Origin: Cryobacterium sp. PH31-L1
GTDB lineage: Bacteria; Actinomycetota; Actinomycetes; Actinomycetales; Microbacteriaceae
DNA length: 64,000 bases
Reading direction: 5' to 3'
NCBI RefSeq assembly: GCF_030063145.1
Contig: NZ_JASISM010000006.1
Coordinates: forward strand, 1-64,000
Part shown: piece by piece, positions 44,934-52,753 of the stretch
How the letters are laid out: every line of letters starts with the position of its first letter
How positions within the stretch are numbered: position 1 is the first letter of the stretch
The notes under the pieces: model-generated
Database searches by the model: none
Told to the model about the DNA's origin: nothing
What the model saw: only the letters and a program-made list of their open reading frames with translations
Made by a program: the position numbers and the translations under genes

Positions 44934-46778
44934 ATGCATAGAGTCGCCGAGCGGCGAATCAAGATTGCCGCTGCTCGCGCCGATTTTCTGCGGTTCGGCC
45001 ACGCCGAGACCCAATCCGTTCCCGGTCTGGTGGCGGCTTCCTGGCAGCGGTCGTTCTCGGCCGGCGTCGACGCCGTGTCGTCGCAGGCGGTGTTTCACAG
45101 CGATCTGGACCTCACGGGTCGACTGATGCGCTGCTCCGAGCCGGTCATCGCCCGGCTGAGCGATGAGATGGCCCAGATGCCGCTGTCGATCGTGCTGACC
45201 GACTACAAAGCGAGAATTCTGAGCCGCTCCGAAACCGACAAGACCATCGGAACCCTGCTCGACGAGGTGTCGCTCGCGCCGGGGTTCAACTATGCCGAGG
45301 CCAGCGTGGGTACCAACGGCATCGGCACCGTACTTGAGTCGGGCCAGCCGCTCTACATCGTGGGCCCGGAACATTTTCTGGAGCACCTGCAGCCGTTCGC
45401 GTGCGCCGGCAGCCCCATTCGTGACCCGCTCACCGGTCGGGTGGAGGGGGTGCTCGATATCAGCTGCCTGAGTGAAGACGCCAGCCCGCTCATGCATTCA
45501 CTGGTGCGCTCGGCTGCCCATGAAATCGAGCGCAACCTGCTCGTCGATCGCAGCCAGCGGCAGCAGGCGCTGTTCGAGGCGTACGTGCGAGTGGATGCCC
45601 GCACACGCGGCGCCGTCATGGCGATCGGCGGCACCGTGGTGATGGGAAACGCGGTGGCGCAAAGTTTGTTCGCCCCCGCTGAACAATGGACCATCCACGA
45701 ACACGCCCGCTACCTGATGATCGCCCCGGGGCAGCCGGTCGATCAGATCGAATTGTCGTCGGGCAAGGTCGTGCAGATTCGGGGCAAGCGCGTCGTGGTG
45801 GGCCCGGACGTCGCGGGCATCGTCGTGGTCGTCGACATCGTCTCCGAGCCGGCACCCGCGCCCAGGCTCACGCTGCCTCCGCTGCGCGGGCAGCGGGTGC
45901 AGGAACCGATGTCGGGGGACAACGCCGAGTCGTCGGCGGTTCTCCACGATGTGTCATCACTGCTCGGCAAACGGGCCGCGAGCAGTGTCGTGACCGCGCT
46001 CACCGCCGGGACACCCCTGCTCGTGTTGGGGGAGGCCGGCGGCGGCAAGGTGTCGCTGCTCGCCGAACTCTACGGCCAGATCGCCCCGCTGGGCCGAAGT
46101 GTCGTGTTCAGCGCTGAGGAGCTCAACGAGCACGGCCTGCACCCGGTCATCGAAACCGACCTGGCCGTTACCCGGCCGATGCTCTACATCTTTCGCAATT
46201 TCGATCGATTGAACGCGGCAGTCGCTGCGGAACTCGACACGTTTCTGGTCACCCGGCAGGCGACTGCCTACTCCCGAGGCGTCGCCGTCACCGTGTCCCA
46301 ACCCGACCTGCAAGCCGACCTCGCCGCTGCACTCCCGTACACGACCCTGCTGCACCATTTCGAAACGTCGGTCACGGTGGCGCCGCTCCGGCACCGCATC
46401 GACGATTTGCCCGAGATCGTCACCCGGGTGCTCGCGCGCCGGGCCGGATTGCGCCCCGCCACCGTGAGTGCTGGAGCGATGCGGGTGATTTCACGCTATC
46501 CCTGGCCGGGCAACATCCGTCAGCTCGAAGAAGCCCTCGACACGGCCCTGCTCACCCGCCCGGTCGGTGCTATCCAGGCCGAAGACCTGCCCGCCTACTG
46601 CCACGGCGGCGCACCCCGGCTGTTGTCGGCGATCGAAGCTGGGGAGCGCGACCTGATCGTCGGCGCCCTGCACAAAGCCGATGGCAACCGGATGCGCGCC
46701 GCCGAGTCCCTGGGAATCGCCCGGTCGTCCCTCTACCGCAAGCTCAAAAGCTTCGGCATCACGGTCACCGACTCGTAG
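44934..46778 (+). CDS. AcoR/MimR-like transcriptional activator with degenerate AAA+ domain
   Basis: A 614-residue regulator: a GAF-like sensory part (about 40-310, with TDYKARILSR, GFNYAEASVGTNGIGTVLESG and GSPIRDPLTGRVEGVLDIS), an AAA+ domain (about 335-560) and a Fis-type HTH at the end (KADGNRMRAAESLGIARSSLYRKLKSFGI). Walker A reads GEAGGGKVS, and the sigma-54 contact motif GAFTGA is absent, as expected in Actinobacteria, which lack sigma-54. Activation must work by another route. AAGGGAG precedes the ATG. Divergent from the carboxylase genes, its probable targets; it overlaps the MFS gene tail-to-tail by 14 bases. Confidence 0.85.
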   Translation: MHRVAERRIKIAAARADFLRFGHAETQSVPGLVAASWQRSFSAGVDAVSSQAVFHSDLDLTGRLMRCSEPVIARLSDEMAQMPLSIVLTDYKARILSRSETDKTIGTLLDEVSLAPGFNYAEASVGTNGIGTVLESGQPLYIVGPEHFLEHLQPFACAGSPIRDPLTGRVEGVLDISCLSEDASPLMHSLVRSAAHEIERNLLVDRSQRQQALFEAYVRVDARTRGAVMAIGGTVVMGNAVAQSLFAPAEQWTIHEHARYLMIAPGQPVDQIELSSGKVVQIRGKRVVVGPDVAGIVVVVDIVSEPAPAPRLTLPPLRGQRVQEPMSGDNAESSAVLHDVSSLLGKRAASSVVTALTAGTPLLVLGEAGGGKVSLLAELYGQIAPLGRSVVFSAEELNEHGLHPVIETDLAVTRPMLYIFRNFDRLNAAVAAELDTFLVTRQATAYSRGVAVTVSQPDLQADLAAALPYTTLLHHFETSVTVAPLRHRIDDLPEIVTRVLARRAGLRPATVSAGAMRVISRYPWPGNIRQLEEALDTALLTRPVGAIQAEDLPAYCHGGAPRLLSAIEAGERDLIVGALHKADGNRMRAAESLGIARSSLYRKLKSFGITVTDS

Positions 46779-48042
46779 TCGCGGCTGGCCGCATCCGCTT
46801 GATCGACCAGACCACCACGACGGCGACGAGCGCCATCGCGCACAGGCCGAGGGTGGAATACCCGGCCAGCGCAAGGATCGGCCCGGCAATTGCACCGCCG
46901 AGCGCGCCGGCGGCGTTCATGGACAGGTCGGAGAATCCCTGCAGCGACGAGCGATCCTCAATGTCGACGGCCTCCGACACGAGCGCCGAACCCGCCACAA
47001 CGGATGCCGACCAGCCCAGTCCCAGGAAGATCAGGCTCACGGTCATGGTGCCCTGCGATCCGTCGCTGAGCCAGGCCACAACGAGAGCGACGAGCAACAG
47101 GGCCTGCCCGCCGAGAATGACCGGAATGCGCCCCAGCCGGTCGGAGAGCGCGCCGAAAACGGGGGAGAGAGCGTACATCCCGGCCACGTGCAGGCTGATG
47201 GTCAGCCCCACGATCGTGAGGGTCGCGCCGTGGTCGCGCAGGTGCACCGGCGCCATCGACATCAGCGCCACCATGGTCGCGTGGCTGAGGGCGATGACCA
47301 CCACCGCATACCGGGCGGCCGCGTTGCCGCGCAAAATGGCCAGGCCGCCACCGGCCCGACGGACGCCCGCGCTCGTCGTGCGCGCCGCCAGCGCGGTGAG
47401 CAGGGGGTCGGGTCGCAGGCCGAGGGCGTAGACGACGGCGGCGGCGACAGTGGCGGCGAAGGAGAACGCGAACGCTCCGGTCATGGCCGGAAGCCCGACG
47501 GCGGCGCCGAGCGCTTCGCCCGGTCCGAACAGATTGGGGCCGAGCACGGCACCGATCATCGTCGACCAGACCACGACCGACAGGTCGCGGGCCCGAAAAC
47601 GTGTCGTGGCGAGGTCGGTGGCGGCGAAGCGCGCCTGCAGGTTGGTGGCCGAACCGGCGCCGAGCAACATGAGCGCGAGAAGCAACAGCGGGAAGACATC
47701 GACGGACACCGAGGTGATCGCGAGCACCGCGCCGGCGCCCGCCATGAGGGAGCCGGTGGCGAGCGACACGCGACGTCCGCGGGCCTGCGCGAGCCGGGCA
47801 AGCGGCACGGCCACGATCGCCGCGCCGAGGGTGCTCATGGTGGCGGCCATACCGGACCAGGCACTTGATCCCGACAGTTGGGCGGCCAGCAGTGCGCCCA
47901 GCGACAGGGTCGCACCCATGCCGATTCCGCCGAGGATCTGGCCGGCGATGAGCACCCGCACGACGCGCTTCTGAAGTGCGCTGTGCCCAGCCGGAGCGTG
48001 CGGTAGCGCCGTCGGTTCGACGGGTGTCGTGTCGTGTGTCAT
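46765..48042 (-). CDS. Major facilitator superfamily transporter
   Basis: A 425-residue protein with twelve predicted helices after a 30-residue cytoplasmic start. The loop 2-3 motif reads PLARLAQARGRRVS, and the mid-protein counterpart GALSDRLGRIPVIL is canonical. A CxxC or substrate signature is not visible; drug export is possible. Start at ATG 48042 with an AGGGGAA-type site upstream. It meets the AcoR-like gene tail-to-tail, so its link to the carboxylase is unclear. Confidence 0.85.
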   Translation of the reverse strand: MTHDTTPVEPTALPHAPAGHSALQKRVVRVLIAGQILGGIGMGATLSLGALLAAQLSGSSAWSGMAATMSTLGAAIVAVPLARLAQARGRRVSLATGSLMAGAGAVLAITSVSVDVFPLLLLALMLLGAGSATNLQARFAATDLATTRFRARDLSVVVWSTMIGAVLGPNLFGPGEALGAAVGLPAMTGAFAFSFAATVAAAVVYALGLRPDPLLTALAARTTSAGVRRAGGGLAILRGNAAARYAVVVIALSHATMVALMSMAPVHLRDHGATLTIVGLTISLHVAGMYALSPVFGALSDRLGRIPVILGGQALLLVALVVAWLSDGSQGTMTVSLIFLGLGWSASVVAGSALVSEAVDIEDRSSLQGFSDLSMNAAGALGGAIAGPILALAGYSTLGLCAMALVAVVVVWSIKRMRPAATTSR

Positions 48043-48153
48043 CGTCTGGTTCCCCTGGTGCCCCTGGTTGCGCCTCGGCGGGCCGTTCGTGTGGTGCACG
48101 TGCGGTTCACTCTATCGAGCAGCGCGCGTCACTTAGCTTGTATCTGTGCAGTA

Positions 48154-48167
48154 TACCCCATAGGGTA
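48154..48167. promoter_or_regulatory. CsoR/CstR-like operator and promoter of the rhodanese gene
   Basis: TACCC-CATA-GGGTA (48154-48167) has the half-sites of operators used by CsoR-family repressors such as the persulfide sensor CstR. It overlaps a possible -10 (TAGGGT, 48161-48166), with TTGTAT (48138-48143) 17 bases upstream as -35. No csoR/cstR gene is in the window, so the repressor would act from elsewhere. This is inference. Confidence 0.5.
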
Positions 48168-48211
48168 AAAACAAGTCCGGCTCAAGTCGCACCACCCATC
48201 GAAAGCAGCTC

Positions 48212-48574
48212 ATGAAGAAGACTCTCGCCGCCCTGGCCGTTGCCGTAACGCTCGTGCTCGGTCTGGCGGCCTGTTCGGCATCGGCCGAACCGATCGCTCT
48301 CGCCGCGGGCACCGTCATCGTTGACGTGCGCACCCCGAGTGAATACGCAGCCGGTCACCTCCACGGCGCAATCAACGTCGACGTGCAGTCGACCACCTTC
48401 GACGCCGACATCTCCGCACTGCCGATGGACGGTGCCTACGTCGTCTATTGCGCCTCCGGAAACCGGTCGGCCGCCGCCATCACCCGCATGACCGTCCTCG
48501 GCTTCACCGGCCTGACCGACGCCCACGGAATCTCCGACGCCGCAGCATCCACTGGTCTGGCCATCGTCCAATAG
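48212..48574 (+). CDS. Rhodanese-domain lipoprotein
   Basis: A 120-residue exported lipoprotein. The signal peptide ends in the lipobox LAAC, with the lipidated Cys near residue 21. The rhodanese domain follows: VIVDVRTPSEYAAGHLHGAINVDV and active-site loop YCASGNRS, where the Cys carries persulfide. It probably moves sulfane sulfur at the outer face of the membrane. The promoter has a CstR-like operator, which fits sulfide or persulfide control, and a 38-residue Cys-rich gene follows. Confidence 0.88.
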   Translation: MKKTLAALAVAVTLVLGLAACSASAEPIALAAGTVIVDVRTPSEYAAGHLHGAINVDVQSTTFDADISALPMDGAYVVYCASGNRSAAAITRMTVLGFTGLTDAHGISDAAASTGLAIVQ

Positions 48575-48606
48575 TCCCACTACCCATCAACACCCGAGGA
48601 GACCCC

Positions 48607-48723
48607 ATGTGCAGTCCTATTCGCTGCGAAAACTGTTCGAAAATCGGCTGGACTCGCTGCGGCCAGCACGTCGACGAGGTCATGGCCGGAATTCCGGCCA
48701 GCGAGCAGTGCACCTGCCGCTAG
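48607..48723 (+). CDS. 38-residue cysteine-rich protein
   Basis: A short gene with GAGGAG seven bases before its ATG encodes MCSPIRCENCSKIGWTRCGQ followed by HVDEVMAGIPASEQCTCR. Six Cys in 38 residues, with a CENC pair and a CTC end plus one His, suggest a zinc ribbon-like or metal-binding knuckle. It follows the rhodanese gene by 32 bases and is probably co-transcribed. Similar small proteins occur in Actinobacteria, to my recollection, without a known role. A longer in-frame reading through the rhodanese gene is not supported. Confidence 0.75.
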   Translation: MCSPIRCENCSKIGWTRCGQHVDEVMAGIPASEQCTCR

Positions 48724-48772
48724 CAACGTGCCCGACGCGCTGAGCACCTGCGGTCAATGAGACTATGGAGTA

Positions 48773-50437
48773 ATGACCGGAACACTCGTGGCCAAGGGCC
48801 TGGCTGGCGGCTACGCGCACCGTACCCTCTTTGAATCGCTCGACCTCACCGTCGCCCCCGGCGACGTCATCGGCGTGGTCGGCGCCAACGGCGCGGGCAA
48901 GTCCACCCTGCTGAACCTGCTGGCCGGGCTCGGTCGGCCGCAGGCCGGCACCATCACCCTGAGCCCGGCGGATGCCTTTGTTGGCGCGCTCCCGCAGGAA
49001 CACGAACGCGTTCCCGGCGAGACGATCGCCGGCTACCTCAATCGGCGCACCGGCTGCGCCGAGGCGACCCGCGAAATGGATGCCGCGGCATCCGCTCTCG
49101 GAGATACCCAACCGCGGGCCGACGGACTCGACCCGGCCGACGTCTATTCAACCGCGCTCGACCGCTGGCTGGCCAGCGGCGCCGCCGATCTCGACGAGCG
49201 ACTGCCGATCGTGCTGGCCGACCTCGGTCTCGCGCTCGGTACGGCGGTCACCGCCGACAGCATGATGACAGCGCTCTCCGGCGGCCAGGCTGCCCGCGTT
49301 GGTCTGGCAGCGCTGCTGCTCTCGCGTTTCGATATCGTGCTGCTCGACGAGCCCACGAACGACCTCGACCTCGACGGCCTCGAACGCCTCGAAGCCTTTG
49401 TCACGGGACTGCGCGGCGGCGTCGTGCTGGTCAGCCACGACCGCGAATTTCTCGCCCGCAGTGTCACCCGGGTGCTCGAACTCGACCTGGCCCAGGGCGC
49501 GAACCGGGTGTTCGGCGGCGGCTACGACGCCTACCTCGAGGAACGCGAGACTGCGCGACGGCACAACAGGGAGAACTACGACGAGTTCGCCGCCAAGAAA
49601 GCCGACCTCGTGGGCCGTGCCAGAACCCAGCGGGAATGGTCGAGCCAAGGCGTGCGCAACGCCATCAAGAAGGCACCGGACAACGACAAGATCCGCCGCA
49701 AGGCCTCGGTCGAATCGAGCGAGAAGCAGGCGCAGAAGGTGCGCCAGATGGAGAGCCGCATCGCGCGCCTCGATGAGGTCGAGGAGCCCCGCAAGGAGTG
49801 GCAGCTCGAGTTCACGATCGGTTCAGCCCCACGTTCGAGCGCGGTCGTGGCCACCCTGAGCAACGCCGCGTTTCACCAAGGCGACTTCGTGCTCGGCCCG
49901 CTGTCGCTGCAGATCAACGGCGGCGAACGAATCGGCATCACCGGCCCGAACGGTGCCGGCAAATCGACGCTGCTGCGGGCCCTGCTCGGCCGCCAAAAAG
50001 CGGATGCCGGCAGCGCTCACCTTGGCCCCAGCGTCTCAATCGGCGAAATCGACCAAGCCCGGGTGCTATTGGCCGGGTCGCGGCCGCTCGCTGAGAGCTT
50101 CGAGTTGCTCGTGCCCGAGCTCTCGCCCGCCGAAGTGCGCACCCTGTTGGCAAAATTCGGACTGAAGGCCGACCACGTGAACCGCCCGGTCGACGAGCTG
50201 TCGCCGGGGGAGCGCACCCGGGCAGGTCTCGCCCTGCTGCAGGCGCGCGGCGTGAACCTGCTGGTGCTCGACGAACCGACGAACCACCTCGACCTCGCCG
50301 CCATCGAGCAACTGGAACAGGCGCTCGATTCTTACGAGGGCACTCTGCTGCTGGTCACCCATGATCGGCGCATGCTCGCCAAGGTGCACACCGACCGGCA
50401 CTGGCAGGTCGAGGCCGGGCAGGTCACTGAGGTCTGA
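48773..50437 (+). CDS. ABC-F family ATPase
   Basis: A 554-residue soluble protein with two ABC domains and no membrane part. Walker A motifs GANGAGKST and GPNGAGKST, signatures LSGGQAARVGLAAL and LSPGERTRAGLALL, and Walker B LLDEPTNDLD and LVLDEPTNHLD are present. A basic linker (about 250-330, ARTQREWSSQGVRNAIKKAPDNDKIRRK) lies between them. ABC-F proteins bind the ribosome and adjust translation or confer antibiotic resistance; which applies here is unknown. Confidence 0.9.
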   Translation: MTGTLVAKGLAGGYAHRTLFESLDLTVAPGDVIGVVGANGAGKSTLLNLLAGLGRPQAGTITLSPADAFVGALPQEHERVPGETIAGYLNRRTGCAEATREMDAAASALGDTQPRADGLDPADVYSTALDRWLASGAADLDERLPIVLADLGLALGTAVTADSMMTALSGGQAARVGLAALLLSRFDIVLLDEPTNDLDLDGLERLEAFVTGLRGGVVLVSHDREFLARSVTRVLELDLAQGANRVFGGGYDAYLEERETARRHNRENYDEFAAKKADLVGRARTQREWSSQGVRNAIKKAPDNDKIRRKASVESSEKQAQKVRQMESRIARLDEVEEPRKEWQLEFTIGSAPRSSAVVATLSNAAFHQGDFVLGPLSLQINGGERIGITGPNGAGKSTLLRALLGRQKADAGSAHLGPSVSIGEIDQARVLLAGSRPLAESFELLVPELSPAEVRTLLAKFGLKADHVNRPVDELSPGERTRAGLALLQARGVNLLVLDEPTNHLDLAAIEQLEQALDSYEGTLLLVTHDRRMLAKVHTDRHWQVEAGQVTEV

Positions 50438-50508
50438 GTCGAACCTCATCGCGAGGCGATGCCACCCATCCTGTATCCCCCGAACAGGGGTGACTTTAGC
50501 AACAAATC

Positions 50509-50528
50509 CGAACCGAATAATCGGTTCG
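50509..50528. promoter_or_regulatory. Palindrome upstream of the rhodopsin promoter
   Basis: CGAACCGA-ATAA-TCGGTTCG is a perfect eight-base palindrome about 20 bases ahead of the candidate -35 box of the rhodopsin gene. It lacks a T-tract and is better read as an operator than as a terminator for the ABC-F gene, although the latter is possible. Confidence 0.45.
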
Positions 50529-50549
50529 AAGGCTCCGTTTCGGAGTATG

Positions 50550-50580
50550 TTGACGAATGTACCTAACCAAGTTACCTAAC
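50550..50580 (+). promoter_or_regulatory. Candidate rhodopsin promoter with tandem TACCTAAC repeats
   Basis: TTGACG (50550-50555) and TACCTA (50573-50578) are spaced 17 bases apart. Two direct copies of TACCTAAC (50560-50567 and 50573-50580) occupy the spacer and -10 region, as expected for a site where a regulator, for example of the light-responsive MerR/CarH type, would act. The gene starts 50 bases downstream. Inference from position only. Confidence 0.45.
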
Positions 50581-50630
50581 TCGGCTCGTGCCCGTAAGAC
50601 CAGCGATCCTCTCTAACATCGAAGGCCCCT

Positions 50631-51464
50631 GTGATTCCTGATTCCCTCACCCAAATCCAGTACGACACCATCTACAACGTGTTCTCGCTCGTCATCGCAT
50701 CCCAGCTGTTCACATCAGTTTTTCTCGTTATCAGCCTGCCGCGCGTACTGCCGCGTTATCGTCAGGCGCTGACCGTCGCGGCCATCGTCTGTGGAATCGC
50801 GGCGTACCACTATTTCCGCATCTTCAACTCGTTCACTGAAGCTTTCGTGACTGAGGCTGTCGGCGGCCGTGGCGACTATGTTCAGGTCGCCGGAGCATCG
50901 TTCAATGAGGGTTACCGCTACGTCGACTGGTTGCTCACGGTGCCGCTGCTTCTGCTGGAGCTCGTCGCTGTGCTGGCCCTTGCTCGAAAGGTGCAGAGCA
51001 GCCTGCTCACCCGTCTCATTCCGGCTGCCGCCCTGATGATCGCGCTGGGCTACCCGGGTGAGATGGCCTCGGAAAACCTCACCAGGGGTATTTTCGGCCT
51101 GCTGTCTTCGATTCCATTCGCCTACATTCTCTACGTGCTCTTCGTGGAACTGACCAGGTCGCTCGACAGACAGCCCGCCTCCGTGCGCAAGACCATCTCG
51201 CTGCTACGGCTGCTCTTGCTGGCCACCTGGGGGGTCTACCCGATCGCTTATCTGCTGCCCGGCCTCGGTATCGATGGCGCTGATGCCTGGGTTGGGCTGC
51301 AAATCGGTTATTCGGTCGCCGACATTATGGCGAAGTGTCTGTATGCGTTGATCATCTTCCGGATCGCGCGCATGAAGTCCTTCGCGGACGACCAGACCTT
51401 CGCTGACACCGAGCTATCTCTGGAAGAGGCAAACAGTCTCAAACCTGCTGGGGTCCGCAAGTAG
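50631..51464 (+). CDS. Proteorhodopsin/actinorhodopsin-type light-driven proton pump
   Basis: A 277-residue seven-helix retinal protein. The Schiff-base Lys235 lies in VGLQIGYSVADIMAKCLYAL and its counter-ion Asp231 precedes it. Helix C (RYVDWLLTVPLLLLEL) gives Asp99, Thr103 and Glu110, the D-T-E pattern of outward proton pumps, and Leu107 at the tuning position predicts green absorption. His60 in YHYFRIFNSF fits the acceptor-partnering His. Gly156 in FGLLSS matches the helix E fenestration Gly of carotenoid-binding rhodopsins. GTG start. No blh or carotenoid gene is nearby. Confidence 0.92.
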   Translation: MIPDSLTQIQYDTIYNVFSLVIASQLFTSVFLVISLPRVLPRYRQALTVAAIVCGIAAYHYFRIFNSFTEAFVTEAVGGRGDYVQVAGASFNEGYRYVDWLLTVPLLLLELVAVLALARKVQSSLLTRLIPAAALMIALGYPGEMASENLTRGIFGLLSSIPFAYILYVLFVELTRSLDRQPASVRKTISLLRLLLLATWGVYPIAYLLPGLGIDGADAWVGLQIGYSVADIMAKCLYALIIFRIARMKSFADDQTFADTELSLEEANSLKPAGVRK

Positions 51465-51478
51465 CCGGCCGCCGTCTA

Positions 51479-51522
51479 GGGACCCGCACGATCGATCTTC
51501 CGTTCGTGCGGGTCCCCTTTTT
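51479..51522 (+). terminator. Rho-independent terminator of the rhodopsin gene
   Basis: GGGACCCGCACGA (51479-51491) pairs perfectly over 13 bases with TCGTGCGGGTCCC (51504-51516), followed by CTTTTT. It lies 15 bases after the rhodopsin stop, making that gene a single-cistron unit with its own terminator. Confidence 0.88.
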
Positions 51523-51592
51523 CCGTCTAATCTGCTGGCTGACGTGGTGGGCCGGTGTGCCGAGCTGTTCGGCATAAAGGCGAGGTCTCTGG

Positions 51593-51958
51593 TCAGCGAG
51601 ACTGGCGCTTTTTGCCGAGCTTTGGCTGGCCCTTAACCGCGGGGGCGCGGCCCCTGCCCTTGTTGGCCTTGGCCTTGCCGCCGCCACCACCAGAACCGCC
51701 TGAGCCGCCGCCGGACTGCCCGCCGCGACCGGCCGCCCTGGCCAGCTCGAGCCGCGCGTCGTCCAGAAAGGCGAGGCCGATCTCGGTGAGGGTCGTGCTC
51801 TCGGCGGTACGATCAAACAGCGCGTAACCGAGTTCGGCCTCGACCCGTTTTACCGAGGCGCTGAGGGTATCGCGGGAGACATCGAGCGCTTGCGCGGCAC
51901 GGGCGAAATCGGATGCCTCAGCGGCCGCCACGAAATGTGCCAGCAGGGTGATGTCCAC
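51593..51958 (-). CDS. HTH-only LysR-type protein with Gly/Lys-rich tail
   Basis: A 121-residue protein. Residues 1-60 are a normal LysR winged HTH (DITLLAHFVAAAEASDFARAAQALDVSRDTLSASVKRVEAELGYALFDR). The ligand-binding domain is missing; instead a Gly/Ser stretch (GQSGGGSGGSGGGGG) and a Lys/Arg-rich end follow. The frame is not obviously broken, so this looks like a free DNA-binding domain with a basic tail, possibly nucleoid-like. The GTG at 51958 has GAGAGG upstream. Target unknown. Confidence 0.7.
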   Translation of the reverse strand: MDITLLAHFVAAAEASDFARAAQALDVSRDTLSASVKRVEAELGYALFDRTAESTTLTEIGLAFLDDARLELARAAGRGGQSGGGSGGSGGGGGKAKANKGRGRAPAVKGQPKLGKKRQSR

Positions 51959-52149
51959 GTGAAGCCTCTCGTCGGTTGCGCGGGTTGCGCGCATCCCTTC
52001 AAGGCTACGCGCCGAAACCGGCCGAACTCACCGCTGCCCCACTGATGTCCGCACCCCGCGGAATCACGGATGCCAATACCCGGCGATTCGTCACCGCGAA
52101 CACGGCCCGGGGGCTTGGCGCGGCGCCGCCGACGTGGTTCGCTGGAAAC

Positions 52150-52752
52150 ATGACGACCCTGCCGATGTTCCCGCTCGGATCCGTGCTATTTCCCTACATG
52201 CCGCTGCAACTGCGGGTGTTCGAGGAACGCTACCTCGTCATGCTCGCGCGCGTACTCGATGCCCCGCCAGCCGAGTTCGGCGTTGTGCTGATCGAACGCG
52301 GCCAGGAGGTCGGCGGCGGCGAACGCCGGTTCAGTATCGGTACCGTCGCCCGCGTCACCCAGCTGGAGGCGCCGGAAGGCTACCTCGGCCTGGTCGTGCA
52401 GGGTGAGCGCAGGATCGAGGTGACCAAATGGATGCCGGAGGACCCGCATCCGCTTGCCACGGTGCGTGAGCTGCCCGACCTGGAATGGGACGATGCCCTG
52501 TTACCGCGGCGCGAACAGGCCGAACAACTCGTGCGCCGCACTCTGTCGCTGGCAAGCGAATTCAGCGACCAGGAATGGTCGCCCGACGTGGAACTCTCGC
52601 ACGACCCCACCGCGGCCGCCTGGCAGCTCGCCGCGATCGCCCCGGTCGGACCGCTCGACCAGATCGCGCTGCTGCGCTCCGACAGCATGGCCGGCTTGCT
52701 CGACAGCATTATCGAGTTGACCGAGGCGGCGGCCGAGTCCCTGGCCTGGTGA
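52150..52752 (+). CDS. LON substrate-binding domain protein
   Basis: A 200-residue protein consisting only of the N-terminal LON domain: MFPLGSVLFPYMPLQLRVFEERYLVML at the start, GTVARVTQLEAPEGYLGLVVQGERRIEV in the middle and a helical C-terminus. The Lon ATPase and protease parts are absent. Such stand-alone proteins are common in Actinobacteria; the role is unknown. Start at ATG 52150, since upstream sequence is low in family content. Confidence 0.85.
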   Translation: MTTLPMFPLGSVLFPYMPLQLRVFEERYLVMLARVLDAPPAEFGVVLIERGQEVGGGERRFSIGTVARVTQLEAPEGYLGLVVQGERRIEVTKWMPEDPHPLATVRELPDLEWDDALLPRREQAEQLVRRTLSLASEFSDQEWSPDVELSHDPTAAAWQLAAIAPVGPLDQIALLRSDSMAGLLDSIIELTEAAAESLAW

Positions 52753-52753
52753 T

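Noticed and set aside
44934..46778. Reading the AcoR-like protein as a standard sigma-54 activator
   Set aside because: GAFTGA is missing and the Walker motifs are eroded; sigma-54 is not expected in Actinobacteria.
48448..48723. 91-residue frame through the rhodanese 3' end
   Set aside because: The first part overlaps the rhodanese gene out of frame; the ribosome site and Cys-rich family content support only the 38-codon gene from 48607.
50631..51464. Chloride pump, sodium pump or heliorhodopsin
   Set aside because: The helix C motif is D-T-E, which is that of proton pumps, not NTQ/TSA-type or NDQ, and the topology and helix G sequence fit proteorhodopsins.
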